Shown: positions 29,035 to 36,999 of the stretch, one piece after another
Layout: every line of letters begins with the position of its first letter
Numbering within the stretch: position 1 is the first letter of the stretch
Origin: Thalassospira povalilytica
GTDB lineage: Bacteria > Pseudomonadota > Alphaproteobacteria > Rhodospirillales > Thalassospiraceae
Reading direction: 5' to 3'
Length of the DNA: 64,000 nt
NCBI RefSeq assembly: GCF_002844235.1
Contig: NZ_PGTS01000001.1
Location: forward strand, 744,001 to 808,000
The notes under the pieces: generated by a model
Databases searched by the model: none
The model's input: the letters and a program-made list of their open reading frames with translations, nothing else
Told to the model about the DNA's origin: nothing
Translations under genes and position numbers: made by a program

Positions 29035-29388
29035 ATGGCTGTTAAACGTATCGTTGCAAATTTTGCGGTGGATGACATCGCCAAGGCTGTCGCGTTTTAC
29101 GAGGACATCCTTGGCCTTGATACCGTGATGGACCATGGCTGGATCAGAACCTTTGCCGTGGCGGGGCAAACCATGACAACCCAGGTCAATTTCGCCACCG
29201 AAGGCGGATCGGGAACCCCGGTGCCCGACATGTCGATCGAGGTCGATAACCTTGACGAAATCCTTGGCAAAATGACCGATGCCGGGATTGCCATCGAATA
29301 TGGCCCGGCGGATGAACCATGGGGTGTCAGGCGGTTTTACGTCCGCGACCCGTTTGGCAAACTGATCAATATCGTCATGCATACATGA
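29035..29388 (+). CDS. VOC-family (glyoxalase/bleomycin-resistance fold) protein
   Basis: This small protein of 117 residues has the vicinal-oxygen-chelate fold. It starts with IVANFAVDDIAKAVAFYEDILGL, the typical first beta-alpha-beta unit (quoted partly: KAVAFYEDILGL), and ends PWGVRRFYVRDPFGKLINI, which carries the conserved DPxGxLI motif. Metal ligands of the classical glyoxalase I are not all apparent, so activity cannot be assigned. It lies 24 nt after the glutamate-synthase-like gene with AGGAG upstream, so it is probably in the same operon. Confidence 0.85.
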   Translation: MAVKRIVANFAVDDIAKAVAFYEDILGLDTVMDHGWIRTFAVAGQTMTTQVNFATEGGSGTPVPDMSIEVDNLDEILGKMTDAGIAIEYGPADEPWGVRRFYVRDPFGKLINIVMHT

Positions 29389-29390
29389 AC

Positions 29391-29421
29391 AAAGCCCGGC
29401 CAATTTGGCCGGGCTTTGTTG
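29391..29421. terminator. Bidirectional terminator between VOC and YjhX genes
   Basis: AAAGCCCGGCCAA pairs with TTGGCCGGGCTTT nearly back to back, with T-rich sequence on one side and A-rich on the other. It separates two convergent genes with no spare sequence. Confidence 0.85.
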
Positions 29422-29679
29422 TTAGCGTTGAAACAGTTCGGCGCGGACCGCAACCAATCCTTCACGTGTGATGCGATAAGGCGCACCGGCGCGCGACCGG
29501 ATGAAGCGGCGTTTGCGCAGTTTCTTGAACACCTCGATCGTGCAGGCGGTCAAAAACCAGCCGTCGCGTGTGATGCAATCTGCTTCGAGGATACGGTTGC
29601 GGTCGTCTTTGATCACCTTGATCAGGCCGCCTTGCGCAAGTGCATGCAGCACGCGCTGTTCATTCTTTGAAATATTCAC
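29422..29679 (-). CDS. yjhX: YjhX/TopAI-family toxin homologue (UPF0386)
   Basis: With a GTG start at 29679 the product is 85 residues, the same length as E. coli YjhX. It aligns along its whole length from memory: (M)NISKNEQRVLHALAQGG at the start, CITRDGWFLTACTIEVFKKL in the middle, and GAPYRITREGL near the end. E. coli YjhX (TopAI) is a toxin that inhibits topoisomerase I and is paired with YjhQ, a GNAT-type antitoxin. Here a GNAT gene lies upstream on the same strand, although 223 nt away. Toxicity is not established for alphaproteobacterial homologues, which are common and may be ordinary DNA-binding proteins. A longer in-frame start at 29736 is less likely. Confidence 0.85.
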   Translation of the reverse strand: MNISKNEQRVLHALAQGGLIKVIKDDRNRILEADCITRDGWFLTACTIEVFKKLRKRRFIRSRAGAPYRITREGLVAVRAELFQR

Positions 29680-29850
29680 TGTCAGAGTCCGAAAACCAGT
29701 TGGGAAAACGGTTTCCGATCGGGGCGGGCACAACAATACCGGCCACGCGCACCCGTTTCATTAGCGGGCAGGCGATCCGATCTGCTGATCAGCGGTCTGG
29801 AAAGGTCAGGCTGTCAAACCGCGATCAGCGGCTGTGCCGGGACTCTGACA
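29680..29850. repeat. Inverted repeat TGTCAGAGTCC / GGACTCTGACA flanking the yjhX upstream region
   Basis: One 11-nt copy begins at about 29680, immediately upstream of the yjhX start codon, and the inverted copy is at about 29840. The arms are about 150 nt apart. Copies placed at the start codon and farther upstream could be operator halves or looping sites. No other gene lies between yjhX and the GNAT gene; a CGCCGCCA/TGGCGGCG hairpin near 29871-29898 may end the GNAT transcript. Confidence 0.5.
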
Positions 29851-29902
29851 TAAAAGCTCCGAATAAGGTTCGCCGCCAAATTGCCAATCTGGCGGCGTTT
29901 CG

Positions 29903-30379
29903 TCAAGCGGCGCGCTGCATTTCCACGGTCGGGACCTCGCGGTCTGGCACCGGGCCGGTCACGAGGAAGCCGAACTTGCGGTAAAACGCCTTGGCGCGTT
30001 CATTATGGGCAACGACCTTAAGGCGGACATTGCTGCGTGCACCTTTTTCCGACAGGGCATCAAGGGCCGCCATCATCAATGCCTTGCCGGCACCGCTGCC
30101 ATGTGATGCCGGATCAACCATGATCCAGTCGATTTCCGGGCTGTTGTGGATGGCGATGACATAGCCCAGAAGAATGTCGTCTTTGGTCGCGACATAGACA
30201 GTGTGGTTATCACTGCCAAGGGCATTTTCAAAAACACTGGTCGACTGTTCGACATAGCGGGCAACCAGATTGGTTGCGGCATCGCCCATGCCTTCGATGA
30301 AATAGGTTGAGTCCGTCGCGCGCTTGGTCAGGTCGCGAATGAAAGGAAGATCGTCGGCAGTGCCGTTGCGGATCTGCAT
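29903..30379 (-). CDS. GNAT-family N-acetyltransferase
   Basis: This is a 158-residue acetyl-CoA-dependent acetyltransferase. It opens MQIRNGTADDLPFIRDL, has the beta4 strand WIMVDPASHGSGAGKALM with the Q/RxxGxG/A-type acetyl-CoA loop (HGSGAGKAL, about 93-101), and ends VVAHNERAKAFYRKFGFLVTG, the classic motif B. The substrate is unknown. It lies upstream of yjhX on the same strand. In E. coli yjhX is paired with yjhQ, also a GNAT gene, so a functional link is plausible but unproven; the 223-nt gap and the hairpin between them argue for separate transcripts. Confidence 0.9.
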   Translation of the reverse strand: MQIRNGTADDLPFIRDLTKRATDSTYFIEGMGDAATNLVARYVEQSTSVFENALGSDNHTVYVATKDDILLGYVIAIHNSPEIDWIMVDPASHGSGAGKALMMAALDALSEKGARSNVRLKVVAHNERAKAFYRKFGFLVTGPVPDREVPTVEMQRAA

Positions 30380-30525
30380 TTTGTAAGCTCGTGTGCGTTA
30401 TTCTATTTTTCGGGTTTGCAACCCGTCACGCAGTCTGAGCCAAAATCCATACCATGTGGTTAATGGATCACGCTTGTTGCAATGATTTTTTAACCGACCT
30501 GAAACCGGTCAAAACGCCAAAGTCC

Positions 30526-31527
30526 CTATTTCTGGCGGTTTTTCTTATCGCGATACATTTCAAGATCGGCAACCGCCATCATTTCTTCGAAATTTTGGTT
30601 AATTGGTTCAAAGAAAACAGACGCCCCCGAACTGATTTCGGGTGTCTCGCGGATCGGTGCTTTGGCGTTGGGGATGTTGAGTTTGATATTCGCAAGCGCG
30701 TTGCGCACACGGGTGATGATGGTAGTAAGATCCCCCCGGTTCCGGACATAGCCAAGCACGGCAAATTCGTCACCGCCGACGCGACCGCAAATATCAACCT
30801 CGCGGATGCTGTCGGTGATCGCCTTGCCAACCGCACGAAGGGCGGCATCCCCGGCGGCATGGCCATAATCGTCATTCCAGCGCTTCATATTGTCGAGATC
30901 AAAGAAAATGACCCCGATATGATGGTGATAGCGTTTGGCGATGCGGATTTTCTGATGGGCAAGCATCTCAAATCCGGCGCGGTTATTCAGCCCGGTAAGC
31001 GGATCTGTCATCGACATTTCGCGCATGACTTCGAACTGTTCATACAGGCGCAAGTCGGCCTCGATCAGATCGCGGAAAACATCAAGCAGTGTCTGAAGGG
31101 GCTCCTCATAGCTGGTTGGCTGGCGATCAAACACGCACAGGGTGCCAAAAACCTCACCATTCGGCCACAGAAGGGGTGTGCCGAAATAGGAGACATAACC
31201 GTCATCAGTCAGTTCGGGATTGTCGGCCCATTCCGATTTTCCGCGGGCATCTGGTTCATAAAAGGGCGCTTTTTCCTGAATGACGCGTCGGCAGTAAATG
31301 TTGGAATCAAGTGGTTCCGCCTTGCCGGAAATGTCGCGATGCGGATTTTCCGCATTCTGGCTGGTTACAGCCGCCCGGTATCCTTGGTCCTTGTTATATT
31401 CGACAACATAACCGGATGTCGCACCAAGAAGCCGTGTCATCACATCGACAACGCGTTGCCATTTCGCAAGCGAGGCCTGTATGGCCTCATCCTGTGAGAT
31501 CCATTCAAGTTTATGGTGGGTCGCCAT
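30526..31527 (-). CDS. GAF-GGDEF diguanylate cyclase
   Basis: This cytosolic protein of about 333 residues makes cyclic di-GMP. The N-terminal 160 residues form a GAF-like sensor (RVVDVMTRLLGATSGYVVEY; YVSYFGTPLLWPNGEVFGTLCVFD, quoted partly), and the GGDEF domain follows, with MTDPLTGLNNRAGF, FDLDNMKRWNDDYGH and an intact RVGGDEFA active site. No EAL domain and no membrane segment are seen. I chose the ATG at 31527 because AAGGCGG lies 5 nt before it; an ATG at 31560 has no such site. The signal sensed by the GAF domain is unknown. Confidence 0.9.
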   Translation of the reverse strand: MATHHKLEWISQDEAIQASLAKWQRVVDVMTRLLGATSGYVVEYNKDQGYRAAVTSQNAENPHRDISGKAEPLDSNIYCRRVIQEKAPFYEPDARGKSEWADNPELTDDGYVSYFGTPLLWPNGEVFGTLCVFDRQPTSYEEPLQTLLDVFRDLIEADLRLYEQFEVMREMSMTDPLTGLNNRAGFEMLAHQKIRIAKRYHHHIGVIFFDLDNMKRWNDDYGHAAGDAALRAVGKAITDSIREVDICGRVGGDEFAVLGYVRNRGDLTTIITRVRNALANIKLNIPNAKAPIRETPEISSGASVFFEPINQNFEEMMAVADLEMYRDKKNRQK

Positions 31528-31598
31528 TCTAACCGCCTTCGTGTCTTTCTGCCTGACCATTGAAACCGATAAGCGGTTCTGTCCCGGGCCTTTGATTT

Positions 31599-33080
31599 TT
31601 ATATTTGTCCCGCGCGCGGGGAGAACAAGCTGTCTTTTCCATCATTTACGCCCAAAAGCCCGCCGGGCCGCAGGACCAGAATGGCGGCAAGCAACCCGAA
31701 TACCGCGACATCGCGATAGGCGCCGCCGAAATATCCGGACCAGTATGCCTCTGTCAGGCCGATGACAAATCCGCCCAACCAGGCCCCGCGCATCTGCCCG
31801 ATGCCACCAAGAATGGCCGCGACCAGTGCCTTGAACCCGAAAAGTGTACCGGAATGAAAGTTAATCACGCCATAACGCAACGCCATTACAGCACCGGTAA
31901 TGCCGCATAAAAATCCAGCCAGAACAAATGATTGCTGTTCGATGCGTTGCAACGATATGCCGCACAGACCAGCAGCAATGCGATCCTGGCTGATTGCGCG
32001 CCATTGGCGTCCGAACCGGGTATTTGCCATCATCCAGATCAGGACGCCACCAACCGCAACGGCCATGCCGATCGACAGAACGTCAAATCCAAGCATGCGC
32101 ACAACGAACTGATCGCTGCGCAGGACCGGAAACGAATATTGCCACAGCGGCGGCAGATTGAAATTGCGGGCCGATATGACAAGCCGGACAAACTCCTGAA
32201 TGAACAAAACACATCCAAGCGATGCCACGATCACGGCCCGGCCACCCGCGGCCTTGCGTCCGAGCTGCCCGAAGACATTGCGCCAAGTCAGATGGCTAAG
32301 TCCGGAACCGACAAAGACCGCCATCGCGGTTGCCCCGATCACGATCAGAAAAAGGTTCCATCCGGCAAGCGATGATAACAGCAAACCGCCAATCACCGTT
32401 GACAGGGCCGCCGTCATGACGATTTCGCCAAAGGCCAGATTAATCCGTCCGATCAACCCGTAAATCAGCGTGAAAGACAGCGCGAGCAATCCGTAAATCG
32501 CCCCGCGAGACAGGCCATTGATACCAAGTTGCAGCCCATAGGCCAGATCGCGGGAAACTTCGGGGACATCGGGCGTCAGACCGTGCTGATCAGGGTTTTC
32601 ATACCGATCAAGCGCCTGCCTGCCGACACGATCAAGCCAGAACCGGTTCAGGATCGAAAGATGGGTCGGGGAAATCGGTCCGAACCGGCTGGTTTCGATC
32701 CCGATCAGGGTACCGGGACCGTTGGGCTTGTCCGCATGTGAAAACAGACAGCTCATCTGATGGACCGGCAGGGACGATATGGCCGATGGTGACGGAGCTT
32801 TGTCGGGAACCGTGCGGGCATTGTCCAGTATGATCTGATAGTGCAGGGTGATGCGCGTCTGATCGGTGATTTCGTCAAATCGGGTCAGAAGCCGGATTTT
32901 GGGTGCTTCGTCTTCAATACCGGGAAGGGCAATGCGGCAGATGTTGAATTGCCAGGGATCATCGGGCTGACAAGCGCCAAGGCCGATCGCCAGAAATGGC
33001 ATCAGCAGCATGAAAGGCCAGCATCTGAAAGCCCGGAACCGATGACGCACGCAATTCCCCGGCAGAGTTCGTGATGACAT
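31599..33080 (-). CDS. LivH-type ABC permease with lipoprotein-like N-terminal domain
   Basis: The C-terminal two thirds (about residue 180 on) is a branched-chain amino acid permease of the LivH type: LSRGAIYGLLALSFTLIYGLIGRINLAFGE, AGLCGISLQRIEQQSFVLAG and AILGGIGQMRGAWLGGFVIGL (each quoted in part of its helix). The first 37 residues are a basic start, a hydrophobic stretch and a lipobox, AIGLGAC. About 140 periplasmic-looking residues follow, unlike any domain I recognise. No LivM, LivF/LivG ATPase or binding protein is adjacent. The start at 33080 is uncertain; 33122 and 33011 are alternatives. I infer transport of an unknown amino acid or amide with partners encoded elsewhere. Confidence 0.8.
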   Translation of the reverse strand: MSSRTLPGNCVRHRFRAFRCWPFMLLMPFLAIGLGACQPDDPWQFNICRIALPGIEDEAPKIRLLTRFDEITDQTRITLHYQIILDNARTVPDKAPSPSAISSLPVHQMSCLFSHADKPNGPGTLIGIETSRFGPISPTHLSILNRFWLDRVGRQALDRYENPDQHGLTPDVPEVSRDLAYGLQLGINGLSRGAIYGLLALSFTLIYGLIGRINLAFGEIVMTAALSTVIGGLLLSSLAGWNLFLIVIGATAMAVFVGSGLSHLTWRNVFGQLGRKAAGGRAVIVASLGCVLFIQEFVRLVISARNFNLPPLWQYSFPVLRSDQFVVRMLGFDVLSIGMAVAVGGVLIWMMANTRFGRQWRAISQDRIAAGLCGISLQRIEQQSFVLAGFLCGITGAVMALRYGVINFHSGTLFGFKALVAAILGGIGQMRGAWLGGFVIGLTEAYWSGYFGGAYRDVAVFGLLAAILVLRPGGLLGVNDGKDSLFSPRAGQI

Positions 33081-33220
33081 ATCCTGCTTGATTTTCAGGT
33101 TTTTACAAGAAAACGATGCCATCTCTTGCCGGAATGTTGCCCGTTTTTCTTGCGATCAGGATCAACAGGTTCCAGACTTGCGCCAATCAGATTGATGATT
33201 TCATAAAAGGAGACGCCCGC

Positions 33221-33928
33221 ATGGCAGACGTGATCGACTATACGATCCATGGCGAAGAAATGCAGTTGGTCGAAATCGAACTGGATCCGGGCGAAGGTGT
33301 CCGGGCCGAAGCCGGTGCCATGATGTATATGGGCGATGGCATTGCCATGCAGACCGGGACGGGCGGGGGCCTGTTTTCCGGGTTCAAGCGCATGCTGACC
33401 GGTGAAGGATTCTTTATCACAAGCTTTGTCCATGAAGGATCGGGCAAGGGGCATGTTGCCTTTGCTGCCCCCTATCCCGGCAAGGTGGTGGCACTTGATC
33501 TGGCGGAACTTGGTGGTGAAATCATCTGTCAGAAGGATGCGTTCCTGTGTGCTGCGGCCGGGATCGATATTGATATCGCCTTTTCCAAAAAGATCGGTGC
33601 GGGCCTGTTTGGTGGTGAAGGTTTCATCCTTCAGCGGCTGAGCGGTGATGGCATGGCCTTCATGCATGCCGGGGGCACGATCATCCGCAAGGATTTGCAA
33701 GCAGGTCAGACCTTGCGCGTGGATACCGGGGCGCTGGTGGCAATGACGCCATCCATTGATTATTCGATCAAATTTGTTGGCGGATTTACCAATGCGCTGT
33801 TTGGCGGCGAGGGACTGTTTGTCACGACCCTTGAAGGTCCGGGCACGGTCTGGCTGCAAAGTTTGCCATTCTCGCGCCTTGCCGATCGCATTGCCGCGGC
33901 CCTGCCGCAGGATCGCAACAAGGGCTAA
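33221..33928 (+). CDS. AIM24 / TIGR00266-family protein
   Basis: This conserved protein of 235 residues has unknown biochemical role; relatives include mitochondrial Aim24. It is built of glycine-rich beta strands: [20 protein letters not shown] near the start, [20 protein letters not shown] (about 46-65), and [19 protein letters not shown], which are typical family segments. It has no signal peptide or membrane helix. The ATG at 33221 follows AAAAGGAGA with good spacing. It is divergent from the LivH-like gene. A weak hairpin (33958-33967 with 33978-33987) may end it. Confidence 0.9.
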   Translation: MADVIDYTIHGEEMQLVEIELDPGEGVRAEAGAMMYMGDGIAMQTGTGGGLFSGFKRMLTGEGFFITSFVHEGSGKGHVAFAAPYPGKVVALDLAELGGEIICQKDAFLCAAAGIDIDIAFSKKIGAGLFGGEGFILQRLSGDGMAFMHAGGTIIRKDLQAGQTLRVDTGALVAMTPSIDYSIKFVGGFTNALFGGEGLFVTTLEGPGTVWLQSLPFSRLADRIAAALPQDRNKG

Positions 33929-34023
33929 GACGGGCCTGCCGGCATCAAGATGGATGTGTCGTGCCCGCATGTTTTGACGGGCGCGACAGATTTATCGGGC
34001 TTGAATTTTTGCCAAACCGGTCA

Positions 34024-34038
34024 AAAGGTATTACCAAT
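34024..34038. promoter_or_regulatory. FadR/PdhR-type operator-like site upstream of the D-lactate dehydrogenase gene
   Basis: AAAGGTATTACCAAT contains GGT-N3-ACC with an AT-rich flank, matching the TNGTNNNACNA-like core of GntR-family regulators such as PdhR and LldR, which control lactate dehydrogenases. It lies about 117 nt upstream of the start at 34155. No regulator gene is nearby. Confidence 0.45.
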
Positions 34039-34154
34039 TTCGATCATCTCGGCGTAAGGTGTCAGCCCTTATCGCGTAATCCGGATCAGACCCCACATCA
34101 TTCTGGTCCGGTTTGCGACCGCCACCAGGATTGAAAAGACCAAAGAGCAAAATC

Positions 34155-35558
34155 ATGTCAGATCGCCAATATGAACGCATCAAAACCCCGGAAAGCCTGA
34201 TCAGCGCCCTGCGCGAGATGCTGGGCGATCGGCTGTCAACTGCGCAGGCTGTGCTTGAACAGCACGGCAAGGATGAAAGCTGGCACGAGGCATCGCCGCC
34301 CGATGCGGTGGTTTTTGCAACCTCGACCGAAGAAGTCGCCGAAGTCGTCAAGCTGTGTGTTGCCCACAATGTCCCGATCGTTCCGTTTGGCACGGGCTCA
34401 TCGCTTGAAGGGCATGTTGCGGCATTGCGCGGCGGGATTTGCATTGATGTATCGCGGATGGACGCGATCCTTGAGGTCAATAACGAGGACCTTGATTGCC
34501 GCGTTCAGGCCGGTGTAACTCGCGAACAGCTTAATGATCACTTGCGCGATACCGGTCTGTTTTTCCCGATTGATCCGGGTGCGAATGCATCGATCGGTGG
34601 CATGACCGCAACCCGCGCATCGGGCACCAATGCGGTACGGTATGGCACCATGCGCGACAATGTGCTGAGCCTGACGGTCGTGACCCCGGAAGGCAAGATC
34701 ATCAAAACCGCCAACCGTGCCCGCAAATCATCGGCCGGTTATGATCTGACCCGTCTGTTTGTCGGGTCCGAGGGTACGCTTGGTGTGATCACGGAAATCG
34801 GTTTGAAGCTTTATGGCATCCCGGAAGCCATGTCGGCTGCTGTCTGTGCCTTCCCGACGGTCGAGGCCGCGGTTGATACCGTGATCCTGACCATCCAGGC
34901 CGGCATTCCGGTTGCCCGGATCGAATTCCTTGATGAATTGCAGGTCCGCGCGGTCAACAACTATTCCAAGCTTGATCACAAAGAAGCCCCGACCCTGTTC
35001 TTTGAATTCCATGGCACCGAAGCCGGTGTGAAAGAACAGGCCGAGTTTGTTCAGTCCGTGGCCGAAGAATACGGTGCCGAAGAATTCCAGTGGGCAACCC
35101 GTCAGGAAGACCGCAACAAGCTGTGGGCCGCACGTCACAAGGCCTATTACGCGTCGCTTCAGCTGGAACCGGGCAAGGCCGGCATGCCGACCGATGTGTG
35201 CGTGCCGATTTCAAAACTGGCCGAAGCCATCACCGAAACCCGTGCGGATTGCGATGCCAGCCCGCTGACCTGCACCATCATCGGTCATGTCGGCGATGGC
35301 AACTTCCACACACTGATCCTGCTCGATCCGGAAGATCCGGCACAGATGGAAGAAGCCAACCGCCTGCACAAGCGCATGGTGGAACGTGCCCTGAAACTCG
35401 GCGGGACCTGCACGGGGGAACATGGCATCGGTTATGGCAAGCTCGATTTCATGGTGGCCGAACATGGCGAAGATACGATTGCCATGATGCGCGCCATCAA
35501 AGCGGCCATTGATCCCAAAGGTCTGATGAATCCGGGCAAGCTGATCCCCGGGCTTTGA
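34155..35558 (+). CDS. dld: FAD-linked D-lactate dehydrogenase (LDHD/GlcD family)
   Basis: This flavoprotein of 467 residues oxidises a 2-hydroxy acid, most likely D-lactate, and passes electrons to cytochrome or quinone. The FAD-binding PCMH domain shows PIVPFGTGSSLEGHV (about 74-88), DPGANASIGGMTATRASGTNAVRYGTM (quoted partly as MTATRASGTNAVRYG) and FVGSEGTLGVITE. The FAD-oxidase C-terminal domain has TCTIIGHVGDGNFH and GTCTGEHGIGYGK with the metal-binding histidines. MTATRASGTNA is closer to LDHD than to glycolate oxidase GlcD. No iron-sulfur subunit gene is adjacent. The ATG at 34155 (MSDRQYERIK) has only a weak AAGAG ribosome site. Confidence 0.88.
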   Translation: MSDRQYERIKTPESLISALREMLGDRLSTAQAVLEQHGKDESWHEASPPDAVVFATSTEEVAEVVKLCVAHNVPIVPFGTGSSLEGHVAALRGGICIDVSRMDAILEVNNEDLDCRVQAGVTREQLNDHLRDTGLFFPIDPGANASIGGMTATRASGTNAVRYGTMRDNVLSLTVVTPEGKIIKTANRARKSSAGYDLTRLFVGSEGTLGVITEIGLKLYGIPEAMSAAVCAFPTVEAAVDTVILTIQAGIPVARIEFLDELQVRAVNNYSKLDHKEAPTLFFEFHGTEAGVKEQAEFVQSVAEEYGAEEFQWATRQEDRNKLWAARHKAYYASLQLEPGKAGMPTDVCVPISKLAEAITETRADCDASPLTCTIIGHVGDGNFHTLILLDPEDPAQMEEANRLHKRMVERALKLGGTCTGEHGIGYGKLDFMVAEHGEDTIAMMRAIKAAIDPKGLMNPGKLIPGL

Positions 35559-35590
35559 TATCATCATACAATTTGGAAAAGTGTTGCAAA

Positions 35591-35615
35591 ACGGGGCCAT
35601 TGGGCCCCGTTTTTG
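35591..35615 (+). terminator. Terminator after the D-lactate dehydrogenase gene
   Basis: ACGGGGCC pairs with GGCCCCGT over a short ATTG-type loop and is followed by TTTTTGG. It lies directly before the convergent lpxR stop and probably serves both. Confidence 0.85.
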
Positions 35616-35616
35616 G

Positions 35617-36705
35617 TCAGAATCGGAATGACAGTGAAATCGATCCGAACTGGTCAGCACCGCTTTGGGCGGTGAATTCCGGGGTGCGATAGACATGGGT
35701 GTAGGTCAGGCGCGCCTGGCCGATGATCATCGCAAAACCGATCTGAAGGTCCCCGACCAGCGGTTCCTTGTCGACCGAAGCACTGTCGGCAAAGGTATTG
35801 CCATCAAGGGTGATATCGCGCACGACATAGCGGCCGGCAAAGCCCGCAAAAAGATACCCGCTGACCGGGAAGCCTTCTGTATCCGGGACAAAGAAGTCCG
35901 AACCGGGCAGGCTTGGGCGAATGCGCGGCGGGCCGTAATCGGCAGGCAGGTCAAAGCCCATACGGAACATTGTCCCGATTTCGGCATTGGTGAACGCATT
36001 GCCAAGGGTCACCGCCCCGTGCGGTGTGGCATCAAACTCAATGCCTGAAACATCGGCTTCAAACCAGCTGCGATATTTCCGTTCATAGGTCAGGCCAATG
36101 ATCGGTTCATTCTTGATCTGGTTGTCCCAGCCTTCCGGGCGTGGGCTGTCGATCAGTTTATGCACGAAATCCTGCGTTTTGTCGGCAAGGGATGCCGGGC
36201 CGACAACGCCCAGCGTCAGTTCAAGTGTGTCGATGCGCGAATAGTTGCTTTCGCCATCATCGGATTTCAGTCCGGTATCAGACAGAAGCCCCGCCGTCCC
36301 GTACAGCATCCCGGCCCAGGGGCGATCATCGGGCTGGTGTTCGGCGATGGTTATGTCATCGGGGGTATACATGGTCTGGCCCAGAGAATAGCTGGTGCGA
36401 ATGCGGCCTTCGGATGCGAAAAACGGCACCTGTTTGGCAACGTTCAAAAAGGCCGCAGGCGCACTGTCTTCTGGCGAAACAAAGGCCAGTCGCACACCGT
36501 TGGTGTAATGCTGATCACTGTTGGTCGGTGTGAAAAGGTCGTTTTCAACCGAAAGCGACACACCCCATTTTTCATCCGGCGTACGCGTTGATTGCGGCCC
36601 GTCTGCCGTATTGGTCTGGGCATGCAGGGTTCCCATCCCGGCGACTAAGGCAATCAGTGACGCTGAAAGTACGACAAGATGACGAACTGCCGGGGCCTGA
36701 TACAT
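35617..36705 (-). CDS. LpxR-family outer-membrane lipid A 3'-O-deacylase
   Basis: This outer-membrane beta-barrel of 362 residues would remove the 3'-acyloxyacyl group of lipid A. A signal peptide is cleaved after LHA (about residue 29). The mature start has the family motifs WGVSLSVENDLF (Asn-Asp pair of the active site) and DQHYTNGVRLAF. The WAGMLYGTAGL segment and the terminal SISLSFRF, with its final aromatic residue, are typical of outer-membrane insertion. Repeated alternating hydrophobic strands fill the middle. It is a single gene, convergent with dld. Catalytic competence cannot be judged without a structure-based alignment. Confidence 0.88.
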   Translation of the reverse strand: MYQAPAVRHLVVLSASLIALVAGMGTLHAQTNTADGPQSTRTPDEKWGVSLSVENDLFTPTNSDQHYTNGVRLAFVSPEDSAPAAFLNVAKQVPFFASEGRIRTSYSLGQTMYTPDDITIAEHQPDDRPWAGMLYGTAGLLSDTGLKSDDGESNYSRIDTLELTLGVVGPASLADKTQDFVHKLIDSPRPEGWDNQIKNEPIIGLTYERKYRSWFEADVSGIEFDATPHGAVTLGNAFTNAEIGTMFRMGFDLPADYGPPRIRPSLPGSDFFVPDTEGFPVSGYLFAGFAGRYVVRDITLDGNTFADSASVDKEPLVGDLQIGFAMIIGQARLTYTHVYRTPEFTAQSGADQFGSISLSFRF

Positions 36706-36947
36706 AATGAATTATCTCATGAACGCAGATGGTTGCAGGGAAACATGTGGAAGTTCGGATATTAATTGGTCCTGACCCTATGACCACAGAATTTGGACAA
36801 TTTGTGGCGGGTTTGTAAGTGCTGTCCGGATGCGGGGCCCGATTACAGAAAACCGGGCCAATCTATTGTAACAGTGAAACAATACGATGCCATGATTGTT
36901 CCCGCAATGATGTGATCTGTTTATCACAATTTCGGCTTTGCGCACAA

Positions 36948-36972
36948 AAACGCCGCCAGTGTGGCGGCGTTT
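36948..36972 (-). terminator. Terminator after the DUF2189 gene
   Basis: On the minus strand AAACGCCGCCA pairs with TGGCGGCGTTT over a CAC loop and runs into TTTTTG. The rest of the 294-nt gap to lpxR (36706-36999) shows no gene. Confidence 0.85.
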
Positions 36973-36999
36973 GGAGGGTGTTCTGGTTTGTTGGGCTGG

